From Pseudomonadota bacterium (GTDB taxonomy: Bacteria; Pseudomonadota; Alphaproteobacteria; Acetobacterales; Acetobacteraceae), in assembly GCA_021805565.1 (NCBI GenBank), contig JAJZFA010000062.1, forward strand, positions 1 to 35,761: a stretch of DNA of 35,761 nucleotides, read 5' to 3'. The position numbers and the translations under genes were made by a program. Position 1 is the first letter of the stretch, and each line of letters opens with the position of its first letter. The notes below the pieces were generated by a model. It was not told where the DNA came from and did no database searches. It saw only the letters and a list, made by a program, of their open reading frames with translations. Shown here piece after piece: positions 35,034 through 35,761 of this stretch.

Positions 35034-35385
35034 TGAGGTGGACCCCATTGGCTGGACAGAAATCGGACTAACTTAAGAGAGCCTCCGACCCATTTCACGA
35101 TCCCCTACCCGCTCAGGAATTACTGATCTTATACTTACCTTAATATTTGATTCGATGAAGGCCTTTTCTTGCGGTTGTTGGGCCTATGAAGATGTGGTCA
35201 ACGTGCTTGCGTTGTCCACATATCCATGGGTCATGCCGGTGAAAACCTCGCGCGGCGTCTGGTATCCGTGCGTCCGATGAGGTCGTTCGTCATTATAGTA
35301 GCTCGGCCACGCTCCGATCCCACCCCGCGCCTCGGACGGTGACCCGTCGGCTTTCAGGAAAATCTCTTGAGGGAATCTCGAAATA
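35034..35385 (-). mobile_element. Remnant of an IS3-family element (3' end only)
   Basis: The outer end reads TGAGGTGGACCCCATTGGCT (from 35034), the style of IS3-family terminal repeats (TGAnnTGnACCCC). About 115 non-coding bases follow before the transposase stop at 35184. The element is cut at about 35385, so most of orfB, all of orfA and the other end are gone. The 208 bases between the acyl-CoA dehydrogenase start and this end (34826-35033) show no feature beyond the expected operon promoter region. Confidence 0.75.
35184..35385 (-). pseudogene. IS3-family transposase orfB, C-terminal fragment
   Basis: Leftward translation gives EIFLKADGSPSEARGGIGAW, then WPSYYNDERPHRTHGYQTP, then REVFTGMTHGYVDNASTLTT and a TAG stop at 35184-35186. 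This is the end of the rve integrase core; the DDE glutamate lies upstream and is lost. A small deletion just upstream of EIFLKA shifts the frame (SLK in another frame), followed by an in-frame stop. It has no start codon and is inactive. Confidence 0.8.
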
Positions 35386-35494
35386 TCCTATTTTTCGCGC
35401 TTAATGGCAGCGGATGGGGTCACGACAAGGCCACCCAGCACAGGCGGCATGGCTGCGGCGGGCAAATTGCCCGTCATGGTAGTTTCAATCCAAG

Positions 35495-35512
35495 GGAACC
35501 TCTAAAAATCCC
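35495..35512 (+). repeat. Candidate left inverted repeat of an IS5-family element
   Basis: GGAACCTCTAAAAATCCC resembles the outer ends of several IS5-family elements (GGAACCTCTGAAAA-type). It lies 67 bases before the transposase start. The right-hand repeat would be outside the window, so this cannot be confirmed here. Confidence 0.4.
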
Positions 35513-35578
35513 TCTTCCCAACCGCCGCGAACCTCGATTCAATAAAGCAACCACCCTCCGCGCCTGATGGGATTCGCG

Positions 35579-35761
35579 ATGCACCAGCCTGGCTTCTTCG
35601 ACCTCGGCCGCCGCTACGACAGCCTCGACGCCAAGCCCGATCCGCTCGTGGCGATCAACCGCCTGGTCCCTTGGGACAGCTTCCGCGACAGGTTGCGCGC
35701 GGCCCTCGAACAAGCAGGCCAGCGCAAGACGGCCGAGGCGCGCAAGTCCGCCGCCGGGCGC
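35579..35761 (+). CDS. IS5-family transposase, N-terminal part, truncated by the window end
   Basis: An open frame of 61 codons that runs off the right edge. It begins MHQPGFFDLGRRYDSLDAKP and continues LVAINRLVPWDSFRDRLRAA, the typical N-terminus of IS5-family transposases ('MRQPGFFD...L..L...VDFE.FR..L..AL'). An in-frame ATG at 35567 is an alternative start. The catalytic DDE region lies beyond the window, so integrity is unknown. Confidence 0.8.
   Translation, partial: MHQPGFFDLGRRYDSLDAKPDPLVAINRLVPWDSFRDRLRAALEQAGQRKTAEARKSAAGR

Overview
The window is GC-rich, gene-dense chromosomal DNA. The gene families and conserved gene order point to an aerobic alphaproteobacterium, most likely of the Rhodospirillales/Acetobacteraceae type; this is inferred from protein style and synteny only. 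Housekeeping anchors are typA (2001-3833) and the conserved block SRP RNA (ffs) - dnaX - ybaB - recR (24684-27641). The rest is metabolic, envelope and accessory sequence.

Left part (1-10.6 kb): two small minus-strand genes (an AhpD-like protein and a VOC-fold protein), typA, then a molybdenum hydroxylase operon in the order small (2Fe-2S) - large (Mo) - medium (FAD). The large subunit carries the form II active-site motif AYRGAGR, so its substrate is unknown and it should not be called a CO dehydrogenase. A decayed IS5-like fragment follows, then an egtB-egtD pair for ergothioneine synthesis; egtD appears to use a TTG start.

Middle (10.6-20.5 kb): an ECF sigma factor, a secreted lytic transglycosylase, and a tightly coupled minus-strand trio (methyltransferase, polyprenyl-phosphate-type GT2, SMR-like membrane protein) that looks like a lipid-linked sugar modification unit. 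Next come two tandem paralogous lipoprotein genes coupled by a GTGA overlap, an alpha/beta hydrolase, a possible toxin-antitoxin pair (PIN-like protein first, small partner second), and a two-gene sugar module (membrane UDP-GlcNAc 4,6-dehydratase family plus DegT/PLP aminotransferase).

20.5-24.6 kb: a complete CYP153 monooxygenase operon on the minus strand, ferredoxin reductase - [2Fe-2S] ferredoxin - CYP153 P450 - epoxide hydrolase. The P450 and hydrolase overlap by ATGA, which suggests oxidation of terminal alkanes or alkenes with opening of any epoxide formed.

Right part (27.6-35.8 kb): uspA, a GNAT acetyltransferase, then a minus-strand operon DUF2325 gene - modB - modC without modA. 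Two tandem palindromes upstream of this operon match the ModE 'Mo-box' layout (11-bp half-sites, 6-bp spacer) and overlap a plausible promoter. This is the most interesting signal in the window: it places an uncharacterised DUF2325 protein in a probably molybdate-responsive operon. A heterodimer-type acyl-CoA dehydrogenase pair follows. The window ends in an insertion-sequence scrap zone: the 3' end of an IS3-family element, then the start of an IS5-family transposase that runs off the window. No tRNA, rRNA or CRISPR array was seen.
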